Shown: in pieces, positions 1 through 8,814 of the stretch
Layout: the number at the start of each line of letters is the position of its first letter
How positions within the stretch are numbered: the first letter of the stretch is position 1
Assembly: GCA_013151645.1 (NCBI GenBank)
Contig: JAADHU010000060.1
Coordinates: 1 to 64,000, forward strand
Direction of reading: 5' to 3'
Source of the DNA: Gammaproteobacteria bacterium
Lineage (GTDB): Bacteria > Pseudomonadota > Gammaproteobacteria > Steroidobacterales > Woeseiaceae
DNA length: 64,000 bases
Program-made: the position numbers and the translations under genes
The notes under the pieces: generated by a model
Database searches by the model: none
What the model was told of the DNA's origin: nothing
What the model saw: the letters and a program-made list of their open reading frames with translations, nothing else

Positions 1-23
1 TAGCAAGCGTATTTACGAAAGGA

Positions 24-347
24 ATGCTCAACCGGGAATCCCTGGCATCGCCAGCAGATCAGTTAATCTTCGGACAACTCTTTGAGGCCGCATTCGCAAT
101 TTACGAGAGCGCCTACTACGCCAGACAAAAGGGCATTCTGGACGAATCAGAATGGAGCCGTTTCGATGCTGCGGTGTGTCGAAACATGCGCAACGGAGCA
201 ATAATCTGGGAACCAAACAGTTCAGTCGTTTTAGGACAAGGCGTTCGCGGCACGCTGACAGGCACTTTCGCCAACTACGTTGAAGAGCATTGTGACTGGG
301 CGTCGATTAAGGCAGGGCTTCGGTCGGGAACCGAACCGAACGAGTAG
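24..347 (+). CDS. Hypothetical protein, probably cut by the left edge
   Basis: The first ATG gives 107 residues, but the frame is open back to the window edge (codons from position 3), so this is more likely the C-terminal part of a longer protein than a complete gene. The visible part is acidic and helix-rich (QLFEAAFAIYESAYYARQKG near residues 18-37, then DESEWSRFDAAV), with no signal peptide or recognisable catalytic motif. Short cytoplasmic or membrane-tail proteins of this look are common and uncharacterised in gammaproteobacteria. I do not recognise the family. No gene follows closely; the next clear start is about 450 bases away. Confidence 0.45.
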   Translation: MLNRESLASPADQLIFGQLFEAAFAIYESAYYARQKGILDESEWSRFDAAVCRNMRNGAIIWEPNSSVVLGQGVRGTLTGTFANYVEEHCDWASIKAGLRSGTEPNE

Positions 348-782
348 CTCATTCGCTACCATTTTCGGTGTATTGCGGTCTAACAATCGTCGAACTTGCC
401 GCCGGGCCGTATCTGTACGCCTCGTAAAGATCAACGCCTTGCATTGGCAGGTTCCGCGCCAGATACTGGGCACAAGTTAGCTAATACGTTCGGTGGGACA
501 ACGAGAATCGCGGCACGATCGAAACACACGTGAACATCAACGTGAACTACCAGATTCCTGTTTACGTCGGGATGGAATCCTGGATCTTCAAAGCGGTATC
601 ACCAGGCTTTTTGATTGTGCTGCTGATTCACATCGGCAGCCGCTCCTACTACGAAGAAGTTCCCGTTACTTAGGCCAGATCGTGGGGGCACTCCGTTTAG
701 AAAAATAGATAGAAGAACTGCTGCCGCCGTTAAGGGAAGACGGGTAAACTACCCCGCAAACTGTACAGGAGAGTTTCCCAAG
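348..782. other. Gene-poor stretch with possible coding remnants
   Basis: No convincing complete gene. A frame without a proper start runs from 485 to the stop at 671-673 on the plus strand. Its translation looks protein-like: it ends in a hydrophobic segment (FLIVLLIHIG) followed by SRSYYEEVPVT, so it may be the tail of a decayed membrane protein. On the minus strand a short frame reading MQGVDLYEAYRYGPAASS ends near 348. Neither has a start with a ribosome binding site. Taken with the TolB-like remnant at 2278, the segment looks like a zone of gene decay. An AGGAG at 767-772 belongs to the next gene. Confidence 0.3.
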
Positions 783-805
783 GTGAACTTGACCGAGAAT
801 ATTCC

Positions 806-1501
806 GTGGCGACGTCTTTCTTTAGAGAGGCTGTTGCGATAGTCATGAGTATTCTTCTGGCTTTTGCCATCGATGCCTGGTGGGACGGAAGAAAGGAAGT
901 TCAGCAGCGGCAACAAATATTACACGCGCTAATTTCTGATTTCGAAACGACAAGAGAACGAGCGATTGCAGGAATTGGTATGGCAGAGGAAGCCATAGAG
1001 CGCACAAGAACGTATCTGGACACCGACCCAACAGACGAATCGAAGCCGGTCAGGGATTTGTGGAAACAATTCCAGGGCGCGTTCGAAAAGATCGAATTTG
1101 AACCGGCGCTCTCTGGTTATCGCGGGGCTGTAGATACGGGCCAGATTTACTTGTTGAGAAGCCCCGAATTGAGCCAGGCGATCGCTGAGATAATGCAGAC
1201 TTTTGACAATTATGAGCTTCACGACCGAATGACTGCAGAACTTATTTTTCTGAATGCCATGTACGATACCAGCCAGACGGTTGGACTCCCTTTGTGGAGA
1301 ACCTTTGACGAACTGCAAGAGGCGCGCTTCCGAAAAGATGAGCGGGAATTAAGAGAAATTCTTGCTAATCCGACCGTCGCTATTGCGGCTGACATTGTGT
1401 TGCTCGCCTATGTAAATACCCTGGATGGATTGACGCACACTGTCGATGCGGCGAATCGAGTGCTTGCTGAGCTAGAGCGCTTACAAAAGCTCGAACGGTA
1501 A
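806..1501 (+). CDS. One-helix membrane protein, paralogue 1, apparent 5' frameshift
   Basis: This 231-residue protein has one N-terminal hydrophobic helix (AVAIVMSILLAFAIDAWW) and a long, mostly helical remainder, so it is probably anchored in the inner membrane with a soluble domain. It is a paralogue of the next gene (ILLAFAIDAWW versus ILFAFAIQAWW, similar length and spacing). The GTG at 806 has no good ribosome binding site, whereas GTG 783 lies about 10 bases after AGGAG (767-772). From 783 the reading begins VNLTENIPWRR, which matches IPWPR of the paralogue, then runs into a stop. Adding one T to the T-rich run at about 816-825 joins the two frames as IPWRRLFFREAVAI. The true gene is therefore probably 783-1501 with a one-base deletion or a sequencing error. 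Function unknown. Confidence 0.6.
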   Translation: MATSFFREAVAIVMSILLAFAIDAWWDGRKEVQQRQQILHALISDFETTRERAIAGIGMAEEAIERTRTYLDTDPTDESKPVRDLWKQFQGAFEKIEFEPALSGYRGAVDTGQIYLLRSPELSQAIAEIMQTFDNYELHDRMTAELIFLNAMYDTSQTVGLPLWRTFDELQEARFRKDERELREILANPTVAIAADIVLLAYVNTLDGLTHTVDAANRVLAELERLQKLER

Positions 1502-1542
1502 CTTTCCCGTCCCAAACAGGGCATTGCAAGAGTGATCGCGAA

Positions 1543-2277
1543 ATGGAAAATACAAAAATAATTCCGTGGCCAAGAATATTTGCGGAAGGCACTGCAATTG
1601 TGGCCAGCATACTCTTTGCATTTGCGATTCAGGCCTGGTGGGAAAACCGGTCTGAGCGGGCCGATGAGTTTGAGGCTCTGTCTGCATTGATCGGAGAGCT
1701 TAAGAACAATATCCAGTCGATCGAATCGTCTCTTGAAATTCGCAAGGGGCTCATTATTCCGATAGAGAAATTGCTACGGGCATCCGCCAATAATTCAACG
1801 TTGGATCAGGCTGAACTGGATCAGCTATTGGGTAGCCTGACATGGGGTAGCAATGCTTATCCTTCAACCGGCGTCTTTCAAAGCCTGGTGCGAGGTGGAG
1901 ATTTAGGGCGAATAGCAAATATAGAGCTTCGCTCAAGAATTTCTTCATTGACTGCAATTTATGAACGTCTTTCGCGGATACAGTCGTACAGCGCTGGTAC
2001 GGGCCGAAACTGGCTCGGGCCGCTTCTCTTCAAGCAAGCTGATCTTGCTCAACTCACTAACGCGCAACCCGGGATGCCAGGTAGTTCCACACGCGCCTAT
2101 CCGCCGATTCCGGTCGGGCCTGAACGAAACCATGCCGCTCTCCTCGATAATCAGGAGTTCAAAGGTATTCTGGTCAACATGCTCTGGGATCACTACGACG
2201 CAATCGAAGTCTTGAATAGCACCAAGTCCGAACTTAACGATCTGATTTTCGATCTTGAAATCGTTGTTTCGCCGTAG
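1543..2277 (+). CDS. One-helix membrane protein, paralogue 2
   Basis: This 244-residue protein has a short N-terminal basic/aromatic lead (IIPWPRIFAEG), one transmembrane helix at about residues 15-30 (AIVASILFAFAIQAWW), and a helical domain that may be coiled-coil (residues 35-100 are rich in E, L and S). It starts at an ATG 41 bases after the stop of its paralogue, so the two probably form one transcript. The AWW-E/D-x-R motif after the helix is shared by both copies. Many marine gammaproteobacteria carry such proteins next to TolB-like or adenylate-cyclase-type regulators (recalled association). A remnant of such a gene follows directly here. Molecular function unknown. Confidence 0.7.
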   Translation: MENTKIIPWPRIFAEGTAIVASILFAFAIQAWWENRSERADEFEALSALIGELKNNIQSIESSLEIRKGLIIPIEKLLRASANNSTLDQAELDQLLGSLTWGSNAYPSTGVFQSLVRGGDLGRIANIELRSRISSLTAIYERLSRIQSYSAGTGRNWLGPLLFKQADLAQLTNAQPGMPGSSTRAYPPIPVGPERNHAALLDNQEFKGILVNMLWDHYDAIEVLNSTKSELNDLIFDLEIVVSP

Positions 2278-2430
2278 ATACTTCTTGCGGTTCGAGTGAC
2301 GGTGCAAGTCCTTGATGTCAACTCTACCGGGCATCTTTGGTCTGAAACGTACGATCGGGAGGCCGCGTTCGGGATGGACGGCTTAGTACCGGAAATCAGT
2401 CGTTCAATTGAAGCGGTTTATCGATATTGA
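2278..2430 (+). pseudogene. Remnant of a TolB-like protein C-terminal region
   Basis: Directly after the stop of the preceding gene the frame stays open to a TGA at 2428-2430. It reads VTVQVLDVNSTGHLW then SETYDRE. This closely resembles the conserved tail of TolB-like/class III cyclase-associated regulators (typically xxQLIDxxTGxHLWSETYDR). There is no start codon or N-terminal part, so this is a leftover fragment of about 50 codons. It suggests that the two upstream membrane proteins once neighboured a TolB-like regulator that was lost by deletion. The following 200 bases to the beta-lactamase start hold no gene. Confidence 0.55.
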
Positions 2431-2633
2431 CCAGTGATTGATCACAGCCCGGGCACTACGAATACTTGTCAGGGATATGGATAACGTGCCATTCGTGCAG
2501 CGAAGAATGTCGCCACACCCCTGTGGGGACGCCACGGTGATTTCCCGGTCATGCGATTGTGCGGACACTCATCTGTTTGGGTAAACTGTTCCCGCAATCA
2601 AGGCTGACCGTACGCGGAAACGGGATGTAAACG

Positions 2634-3515
2634 ATGACGTATCTGCAGGATATTCGCAGGAAACCTATTTCGACCGAGGCATTGTCAGAAAAACGACCGG
2701 AGCGAAACGCGCTTAACCAGACGAGCGTTGTTGGTGGGTTAGTGGCTTGCCTGATCGTGTCTCTGGCATTCGGTGACATGGCTTACTCGCGGAACGATCG
2801 AAGCACTGCCGTGGTTGCCGACCTATTCGAAGCCGAGGGACTCGATGGAACACTGGTTGTTGCATCTTCCAGTGGAGAAATCCTTCATGTGTATAACGAT
2901 GAGAGATCGAAGCGGCGATTCTCGCCCGCCTCGACTTTCAAGATTATGAATACTCTGGTTGCGCTGGAGAGCGCGGTCATTTCATCGCAAGATTCGATAT
3001 TCGAGTGGGATGGCATCGATCGGGGGGTGCCGGCCTGGAACAGAGACCAGACGCTGCAAACGGCGTTCCGGGTATCGTGTGTTTGGTGTTACCAGGAACT
3101 GGCCAGGCGCATTGGCAAAACTCGGTACGTTTCCGCGCTGGCGCATGCTGATTATGGCAATCAACAGGTTGGCCTCGAGGTGGATCAGTTCTGGCTTAAC
3201 GACGTATTGCAGATTTCCGCGATTGAACAAATAGATTTTCTCAGCAGGCTGGTCGACGCTTCAATTCCTTATCGCCGTGAATACGTCGATATCGTGAAGA
3301 ACATCATGTTGGACGAACAATCAACCGACTATATCATCCATGCAAAGACCGGCTGGACAGGCGCAAATCTTCATGTCGGATGGTACGTCGGCTATGTTGA
3401 GACAAAAGAAGATACCTGGTTGTTTGCAATGAATATGCGTATGGACAGAGCAGAACAGGCGGCTTTGAGAAAGGAACTGACTGTGCGTTCACTGCGGGCT
3501 TTGGGGATACTGTAA
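2634..3515 (+). CDS. Class D (OXA-type) beta-lactamase
   Basis: A serine beta-lactamase of class D, hydrolysing beta-lactams in the periplasm by an acyl-enzyme route. All family landmarks are present: S100-T-F-K103 (nucleophile and the lysine carboxylated in this class), S148-C-V, Y174-G-N, W187 after the YGN motif (the usual omega-loop tryptophan region), and K238-T-G. A hydrophobic segment at residues 32-48 is a signal peptide or anchor. The 30-residue polar lead before it is unusual, so an internal start is possible, although the ATG at 2634 follows a GGGA. At 293 residues it is slightly longer than typical OXA enzymes because of this lead. It stands alone, with no mobile element or regulator next to it, in the A+T-richer left segment. 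Its spectrum cannot be judged from sequence; a sensor-type BlaR-like domain is excluded by size. Confidence 0.9.
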   Translation: MTYLQDIRRKPISTEALSEKRPERNALNQTSVVGGLVACLIVSLAFGDMAYSRNDRSTAVVADLFEAEGLDGTLVVASSSGEILHVYNDERSKRRFSPASTFKIMNTLVALESAVISSQDSIFEWDGIDRGVPAWNRDQTLQTAFRVSCVWCYQELARRIGKTRYVSALAHADYGNQQVGLEVDQFWLNDVLQISAIEQIDFLSRLVDASIPYRREYVDIVKNIMLDEQSTDYIIHAKTGWTGANLHVGWYVGYVETKEDTWLFAMNMRMDRAEQAALRKELTVRSLRALGIL

Positions 3516-3720
3516 GTACGCCAACTCCACGCCAGATTCGCTATGCGAAACGGTTGGCCAGCAACCCGCGCAATGCCGCGTTTCCGGCGTCCGCGCTACG
3601 ATAATTGGCGTACACTCGAACCGACCGCACGCACCGATGCGTGGCAACATTTTAGTAACATCGCAGTACCACTTAGATTATCGAGCGTACCTGCGATGCC
3701 ATTGATGGGGATCGAGGCTA

Positions 3721-5811
3721 ATGAAGAAAATCACAGTGGCAACAATTCGTCGATCGATGAATCTACTCGGCGTGATAACACTGGCGCTCGGCGTCGCAGC
3801 GTGTTCGCCCGATAGCACATCAACCAGCGGCACCGACGAAGCAGCGGCAGGGCAACATGTCATCGCACCCGGGCCCGGTACAACTGGTGGTCAATGGGAA
3901 TTCCTGGGCGGCGATGCCGCGCACACTCGTTATTCGCCCGCCGAGCAAATCAATGCCGACAACTTTGAGGACCTCGAAGAGGCCTGGGTCTGGGATGGTG
4001 CGAGCTTCAATGCTCAGAGCGGCCGATCAACACCGAGTTATATCGATGGCACTTTGTATACCGTCGCCGGTGCGCGTCGCTATGTCACGGCAATCGATCC
4101 CGCCACGGGCGAGCTTCTGTGGTCCTATGGCGAACCGAAAACCGGCCGCTATGAATACTCAATGCGCAAGGACTACGGCAAGGGTGTCGCCTACGCGAAC
4201 GTAGATGGACGCGGTGTCATCTACATCTCATCGCCGGCGTTCTTCCTGACGGCACTCGACGCGAAGACCGGACAACCTCTGGAGAACTGGGGCACACCGG
4301 TACCGATCGATGGCTTCCCCGAGAGTGGCGTTGTCGACATGCTGGCGGATCTCGGCCACGAATACGATCCTTACGATGGCCTTCCCCTGGAAACGGGGTA
4401 CATCACGACGTCTTCGCCGCCCATTGTGGTTAACGGTGTCATCATCGTTAGCAATTCACATGAGCAGGGTTACTACCAGTCGCGAATTGAAAATGTGCCC
4501 GGTGACATACTCGCTTATGACGCTCGCACGGGTAAATTCTTGTGGAAGTTTAATGTCATTCCGCAACCCGGTGAGTTTGGTCACGACACCTGGGAAAACG
4601 ACGCCTGGAAGACAACGGGTGACATATCTTCATGGGCGCCCATGTCGGCCGATCTTGAGCGTGGCATCGTTTACATTCCCACCAATGGCGTCACGATCGA
4701 CTACTACGGCGGCTTCAGCCCCGGAGACAATTTGTTCAGCACAAGCCTGATCGCATTGGATGCCAAAACCGGCAAACGCGTCTGGCACTACCAGCTCGTG
4801 CATCACGATATCTGGAATTACGACACGCCAACGGCACCGGTGTTGCTCGATGTCACCATCGACGGCAAAAAAACGCCCATTGTCGTGCAAACGGCCAAAC
4901 AAAACTTCGCCTACACATTCAATCGTGAAACCGGCGAACCCATCTGGCCAATCGAGGAAAAGCCGGTGCCGGCCTCCGATATTCCCGGTGAAAAACTTTC
5001 CGACACGCAGCCCTTCCCGACCCGACCGGCCGCTTACGGCATGCAGGGTCTGGTTGAAGATGACCTGATCGACTACACACCGGAATTGCGCGCAGCCGCG
5101 ATCGAGGCGCTCAAGAATCATAAGATCGGCCCGCTTTTCAACCCGCCATTGCATCGTGACAACGACCAGGGCTACCGCGCGGCGTACTGGTGCCCCGGCG
5201 ATGGCGGCGGCACCAATATTGACGGTCCCACGGTCGCGGATCCGGAAACCGGCATTCTTTATGTTTCCACGAAGAAAGCGTGTTCCTCGCGAATCATCGT
5301 ATCCGGTGCGGAGCGAGACAAGAATATCGAAGCACCGACGGGAATCACGTTCGCCGATTACGCATCGCTTCGCTCGGACCAGGTCCGGGGTCCATTCGAC
5401 CTGCCCCTGTTCAAGCCGCCTTACAGCCACATCACCGCAATCGACATGAACACGGGCGACATCTTGTGGAAGCTGCCGGTTGGTGAGACGCCGGAGCGCT
5501 ATACCGACAACCCGAAACTGAAAGGCGTCAAGCTGCCGGCGACGACCGGTACCGGCCGGAACGCAGTCATGGCGGTCACCAAGACCGTGCTCATGTATGC
5601 CAGCACGGCCGCCGATGGCACGCCCATGCTGTTTTTCGTTAACAAGAAGACCGGTGAGCCATTGGGCGGTGTCGAGGTTGAGAATCGCTCGAACTACGGC
5701 ATGATGACGTACATGCACCAGGGCAAGCAGTACATCGTGTTGCAAACCGGGCCGAAGTTAACGGCGCTGGCGTTGTATGACGAGAGCGAGGGAGCTGCAG
5801 CGGCACACTGA
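3721..5811 (+). CDS. PQQ-dependent (quinoprotein) dehydrogenase lipoprotein
   Basis: A 696-residue eight-bladed propeller quinoprotein that oxidises an alcohol or sugar using pyrroloquinoline quinone and passes electrons to the respiratory chain. The N-terminus is a lipoprotein signal ending LGVAAC28-S, so the enzyme is lipid-anchored, probably facing the periplasm. Tryptophan-docking blade repeats are visible: AIDPATGELLW, AYDARTGKFLW, ALDAKTGKRVW and AIDMNTGDILW. There is no CxxCH, so no fused cytochrome domain, which separates it from quinohaemoproteins. It resembles the glucose/ethanol dehydrogenase-like family, but the substrate cannot be assigned. It is monocistronic: 205 bases from the beta-lactamase, and convergent with the next gene across a REP-like hairpin. 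No pqq biosynthesis genes are in the window. Confidence 0.9.
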   Translation: MKKITVATIRRSMNLLGVITLALGVAACSPDSTSTSGTDEAAAGQHVIAPGPGTTGGQWEFLGGDAAHTRYSPAEQINADNFEDLEEAWVWDGASFNAQSGRSTPSYIDGTLYTVAGARRYVTAIDPATGELLWSYGEPKTGRYEYSMRKDYGKGVAYANVDGRGVIYISSPAFFLTALDAKTGQPLENWGTPVPIDGFPESGVVDMLADLGHEYDPYDGLPLETGYITTSSPPIVVNGVIIVSNSHEQGYYQSRIENVPGDILAYDARTGKFLWKFNVIPQPGEFGHDTWENDAWKTTGDISSWAPMSADLERGIVYIPTNGVTIDYYGGFSPGDNLFSTSLIALDAKTGKRVWHYQLVHHDIWNYDTPTAPVLLDVTIDGKKTPIVVQTAKQNFAYTFNRETGEPIWPIEEKPVPASDIPGEKLSDTQPFPTRPAAYGMQGLVEDDLIDYTPELRAAAIEALKNHKIGPLFNPPLHRDNDQGYRAAYWCPGDGGGTNIDGPTVADPETGILYVSTKKACSSRIIVSGAERDKNIEAPTGITFADYASLRSDQVRGPFDLPLFKPPYSHITAIDMNTGDILWKLPVGETPERYTDNPKLKGVKLPATTGTGRNAVMAVTKTVLMYASTAADGTPMLFFVNKKTGEPLGGVEVENRSNYGMMTYMHQGKQYIVLQTGPKLTALALYDESEGAAAAH

Positions 5812-5859
5812 TCGATGTGATGGGCGACGGTGGTGCTGCGGGCAATAGCGGTCGCGCCT

Positions 5860-5912
5860 CAGGAGACGCTCCTACAGCAGTGCCGATAGAACAAATGCAG
5901 GAGCGTCTCCTG
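5860..5912. repeat. REP-like inverted pair between convergent genes
   Basis: CAGGAGACGCTCCT (5860-5873) and its exact complement AGGAGCGTCTCCTG (5899-5912) flank a 25-base loop. Read on the minus strand, the left arm is preceded by TGT as TGTAGGAGCGTCTCCTG, followed by a GCGCGACC-like tail. This matches the GTAGGAGC-type REP elements known from Pseudomonas and Xanthomonas relatives. The right arm has GCAGGAGC in place of GTAGGAGC. It sits between the 3' ends of the quinoprotein and D-aminoacylase genes, so the hairpin can act as a bidirectional terminator or mRNA stabiliser. Confidence 0.7.
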
Positions 5913-5941
5913 TCGGGTCAGGTTCTCGCTACACTACCGAC

Positions 5942-7555
5942 TTACGTCTCACACTCCAGGTGCTGACGATGAATTACAACGCCGGGCAACTTCCCCGTTT
6001 GTTTACCGTCACTAATTACCGCAATACCGTTTACCAGCGCGTGTACTACGCCGCTCGATAATCGGCCGGGGTTTTCGAAGTCTGCCAGCGGCAAATAGTT
6101 GTTGACGTCCAGAACGACGACGTCGGCTTTCCTTCCTTCTTCGAGGTAGCCTCGATCACAAAGATGAAAAGTGTCTGCGACCAGCCCCGAGCTGCGATGC
6201 ACAAAACGTTCTACCGGAAAGAGTTTCTCCGTCACCACCATATCCTGGAAAGCCTTCGGATAACTTGCGTATTTACGCGGGTGCCCCTCCGAACCATCGG
6301 ATCCGGTCATTACCCATTCCTGTAAAGCAATGGCGTAAATGTCCGGCAATTTCATCACGAAGGACGCAATGGACGGATCACCGGCTCTTACTACTTCGAG
6401 CGCCGCATCCAGTGAATCACGTTGCATGTTTTCGGCAATCTCGGTCAGCGTCATGCCACGCCACGGGCTGTCGGTACCCGTAACAAGCATCGCATCCGGA
6501 CCACCACGACGCCACAGGTTGGTTTCCATCTCTTCGCGGATGCGATCTTTCAGGTCCGCATTGTCCAGGCGCTCGAACATCGCTTCTTTCGAGTCCGCCC
6601 GTACCCAGCCCGGAATCAGCGCTGCACTGAATCGGGTACCCGATGCGCGGTACGGGTATTGATTGGCGGTCACTTTCAGACCTCGTTCGCGCGCCGCATT
6701 CACCATCGAAATCACGTCGCCGCTTTGGCCCCAGACTTCTCGCCCCAGGGCTTTCAGGTGCGATATATGCACGGGGATGTCTGCGTCCTCGGCGATCGTA
6801 ATCGTTTCTTTCACGGAGGCCAGCAAGCCGATTGTGTAAGCACTTTCGTCACGCATGTGTGTGTCATACACGCCGCCGAAATCGGCTGCTACCCTGGCAA
6901 GAGCCACCACTTCGTCCGTCGAAGAAAAGCTCCCGGGCGTGTAATAGAGCCCCGTCGATAACCCTACCGCACCCGCCTGCATTTGTTCTTCGGTCAGCGC
7001 CAGCATTTGCCGGAGTTCGTCTTCCGTCGGCGCGCGATTCTCCAACCCCATCACCTGCTCGCGAATATCGCCGTGACCGGCGAAAAAGGCCACATTGGTC
7101 CCGGTGCCCTGCTGACTGAAAAGTTGCAGTGTCTCGTTCAGGTCGGGAACGCCATCACCGTCATTGCCGATGAAAACGGTGGTCACACCCTGCGTCAGGT
7201 AGTTGGCATTCGTATTTCGCTTTACGTCGATCAGGTCGACACCGGCATGGGTATGCGGATCAATGAAGCCGGGAACCACAAGTCGATCCGATGCGTCAAT
7301 GATTCTGTCTGCCGTCGATTGCAGAGGCGCGTTCATCGAAACAATTCGATCGCCGGAAATGCCGATGATCGTACGGCGCCCCGGTTGCAGACCACCGTCA
7401 TAGACAATCCCACCGGTGATCAGTACATCGTAGTGAGGCACGATCGATGCATCCGGTTTCGAGCAAGCGGCCAAGACAACAGCGCCTGAACAAACGACGA
7501 GGAACCGTACTCGAATTCGCTGGCGAAAGGTCTGACTCTTCTTTGTCACTAACAT
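5942..7555 (-). CDS. D-aminoacylase-like amidohydrolase lipoprotein
   Basis: A 537-residue amidohydrolase of the N-acyl-D-amino-acid deacylase group, expected to remove acyl groups from N-acyl-D-amino acids with a metal-activated water. Visible motifs are H101-T-H103 in GFIDPHTH, a conserved THMRDE and HISHLKALG, and the C-terminal amidohydrolase strand (GRKADVVVLD). The N-terminus is a lipoprotein signal ending VLAAC31, so the enzyme is placed in the cell envelope. It starts 3 bases after the stop of the DadA-like gene and is the last gene of a five-gene operon. An acylase plus a D-amino acid oxidase in one transcript supports a D-amino acid substrate (inference). Alternatives are other dihydroorotase-like envelope hydrolases. 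Confidence 0.85.
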   Translation of the reverse strand: MLVTKKSQTFRQRIRVRFLVVCSGAVVLAACSKPDASIVPHYDVLITGGIVYDGGLQPGRRTIIGISGDRIVSMNAPLQSTADRIIDASDRLVVPGFIDPHTHAGVDLIDVKRNTNANYLTQGVTTVFIGNDGDGVPDLNETLQLFSQQGTGTNVAFFAGHGDIREQVMGLENRAPTEDELRQMLALTEEQMQAGAVGLSTGLYYTPGSFSSTDEVVALARVAADFGGVYDTHMRDESAYTIGLLASVKETITIAEDADIPVHISHLKALGREVWGQSGDVISMVNAARERGLKVTANQYPYRASGTRFSAALIPGWVRADSKEAMFERLDNADLKDRIREEMETNLWRRGGPDAMLVTGTDSPWRGMTLTEIAENMQRDSLDAALEVVRAGDPSIASFVMKLPDIYAIALQEWVMTGSDGSEGHPRKYASYPKAFQDMVVTEKLFPVERFVHRSSGLVADTFHLCDRGYLEEGRKADVVVLDVNNYLPLADFENPGRLSSGVVHALVNGIAVISDGKQTGKLPGVVIHRQHLECET

Positions 7556-7558
7556 TGC

Positions 7559-8773
7559 TTACTCCGAATGCGTTACCGCGCTCGCCGCGGCTTCTGCCGT
7601 TGCGCAGGCCACCGTCCACCCCAGGGACCCGTGACCGGTATTGACGAACAAGCCGGCGATGCCGGTTGCGCCTACGTTGGGCTGACCGGTCGGTGTTACC
7701 GGTCGAAAACCGCCCCACGGCTGGATGTCCTGCACAGTATAGTCCGCCGCATCAGGCGCCGCCCGCTTCGCAATTTCGCACATCAACGAAATCCGTTGTG
7801 CGTCCCGGCTTTCATCGAAACCGGCGAAATCCGCGAAACCGGCTATGCGAATCTTGTTGTCGAACTGACTGTATACAATTCGATTGCGCAGGTTGGTAAT
7901 ACTGACCGTCGGCGCGTAACGCCCCGGCGGCAGGGTAACGCTGTAACCGCGTACCGGATACAGATTCGATCTGACACCGTACGGCGTCAGCAACGGCTCA
8001 CTCCAGGGACCCAGGCAGACGACGGCTGCGTCCGCGCGAATGCTCCCCACGGGCGTCTTCACACCCAGAAACCGGCTCTTTTGAACGTCGAGGCCGAGAA
8101 TCTTCCGGTCAAAGTGAAACCTTACCGGTCGATTGGTTCGCAGCCAGTCGCTTAGGCTCCGGGTGAATGCGAGCGCGTCACCCACGTGATCGTGTTCGGC
8201 GTACATGGCGCCCGCAAAATCCTGCCGCATGAACGCAAGCGCCGGTTCCTTGCCAATAGCATCATCCGGTGCAAGAACCTGAGTCTCACAGCCGTACTCG
8301 CGTTTTAGCGATGAGGTCGCTTCTGCCGTCCGTACGTCGTTTGACGTAGCAAGCAGCACGAGCTTGCCAACTTCTTTGTGCGCGAAATCGAGTGGGGTCT
8401 TTCGCCGAAGTTCTTCCATCAATGTTGCAGAACGCAGGGCGATTTTCAGAACGGCCAGCGTGTTTTCTCTCGCCCTGGCCCGGGTGCACTGCGTGAGGAA
8501 CCGTAGTCCCCAGGGAAACATCGAGAAATTTCTTATAATCCGGACTCGAATTGCTGGATCGAGGCCGAGCAGCAACGACGGAATTTTCGGCAGGAATTCC
8601 GGGTTGGCGAGCGAGTCCGTATAGCTATAGGACAATTGACCACCATTCGCGTGAGACGTCGCCATCGCGACCGCCGATGCGCGCTCGATGACGGTCACAC
8701 GATGGCCGGACTCCGCCAGGTAGTACGCCGTGGTGACCCCGGCAACGCCTGCACCAAGAACGGCGACGTGCAT
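7559..8773 (-). CDS. FAD-dependent D-amino acid dehydrogenase (DadA-like)
   Basis: A 404-residue FAD oxidoreductase of the DAO/DadA family. The N-terminus carries the Rossmann dinucleotide motif VLGAGVAGVTTAYYLAESG and the following acidic strand end (VIER). A C-terminal FAD-binding segment (GGFRPVTPTGQPNVG, then GHGSLGWTVA) matches the DadA signature region. It should deaminate D-amino acids to 2-oxo acids at the cytoplasmic membrane, feeding electrons to quinones. It starts 41 bases after the acylase gene and is followed 3 bases later by the D-aminoacylase, so translation is probably coupled. It is a little shorter than E. coli DadA. Other glycine or proline oxidase-like members cannot be ruled out, but the acylase neighbours fit a D-amino acid substrate. 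Confidence 0.88.
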   Translation of the reverse strand: MHVAVLGAGVAGVTTAYYLAESGHRVTVIERASAVAMATSHANGGQLSYSYTDSLANPEFLPKIPSLLLGLDPAIRVRIIRNFSMFPWGLRFLTQCTRARARENTLAVLKIALRSATLMEELRRKTPLDFAHKEVGKLVLLATSNDVRTAEATSSLKREYGCETQVLAPDDAIGKEPALAFMRQDFAGAMYAEHDHVGDALAFTRSLSDWLRTNRPVRFHFDRKILGLDVQKSRFLGVKTPVGSIRADAAVVCLGPWSEPLLTPYGVRSNLYPVRGYSVTLPPGRYAPTVSITNLRNRIVYSQFDNKIRIAGFADFAGFDESRDAQRISLMCEIAKRAAPDAADYTVQDIQPWGGFRPVTPTGQPNVGATGIAGLFVNTGHGSLGWTVACATAEAAASAVTHSE

Positions 8774-8814
8774 CAGAGAATCCCTTTGTTGGCCTGCAGT
8801 TTCTACCGACTTCT

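Noticed and set aside
4630-5745. 371-codon minus-strand frame opposite the quinoprotein gene
   Set aside because: Antisense shadow; the plus-strand propeller repeats are clear.
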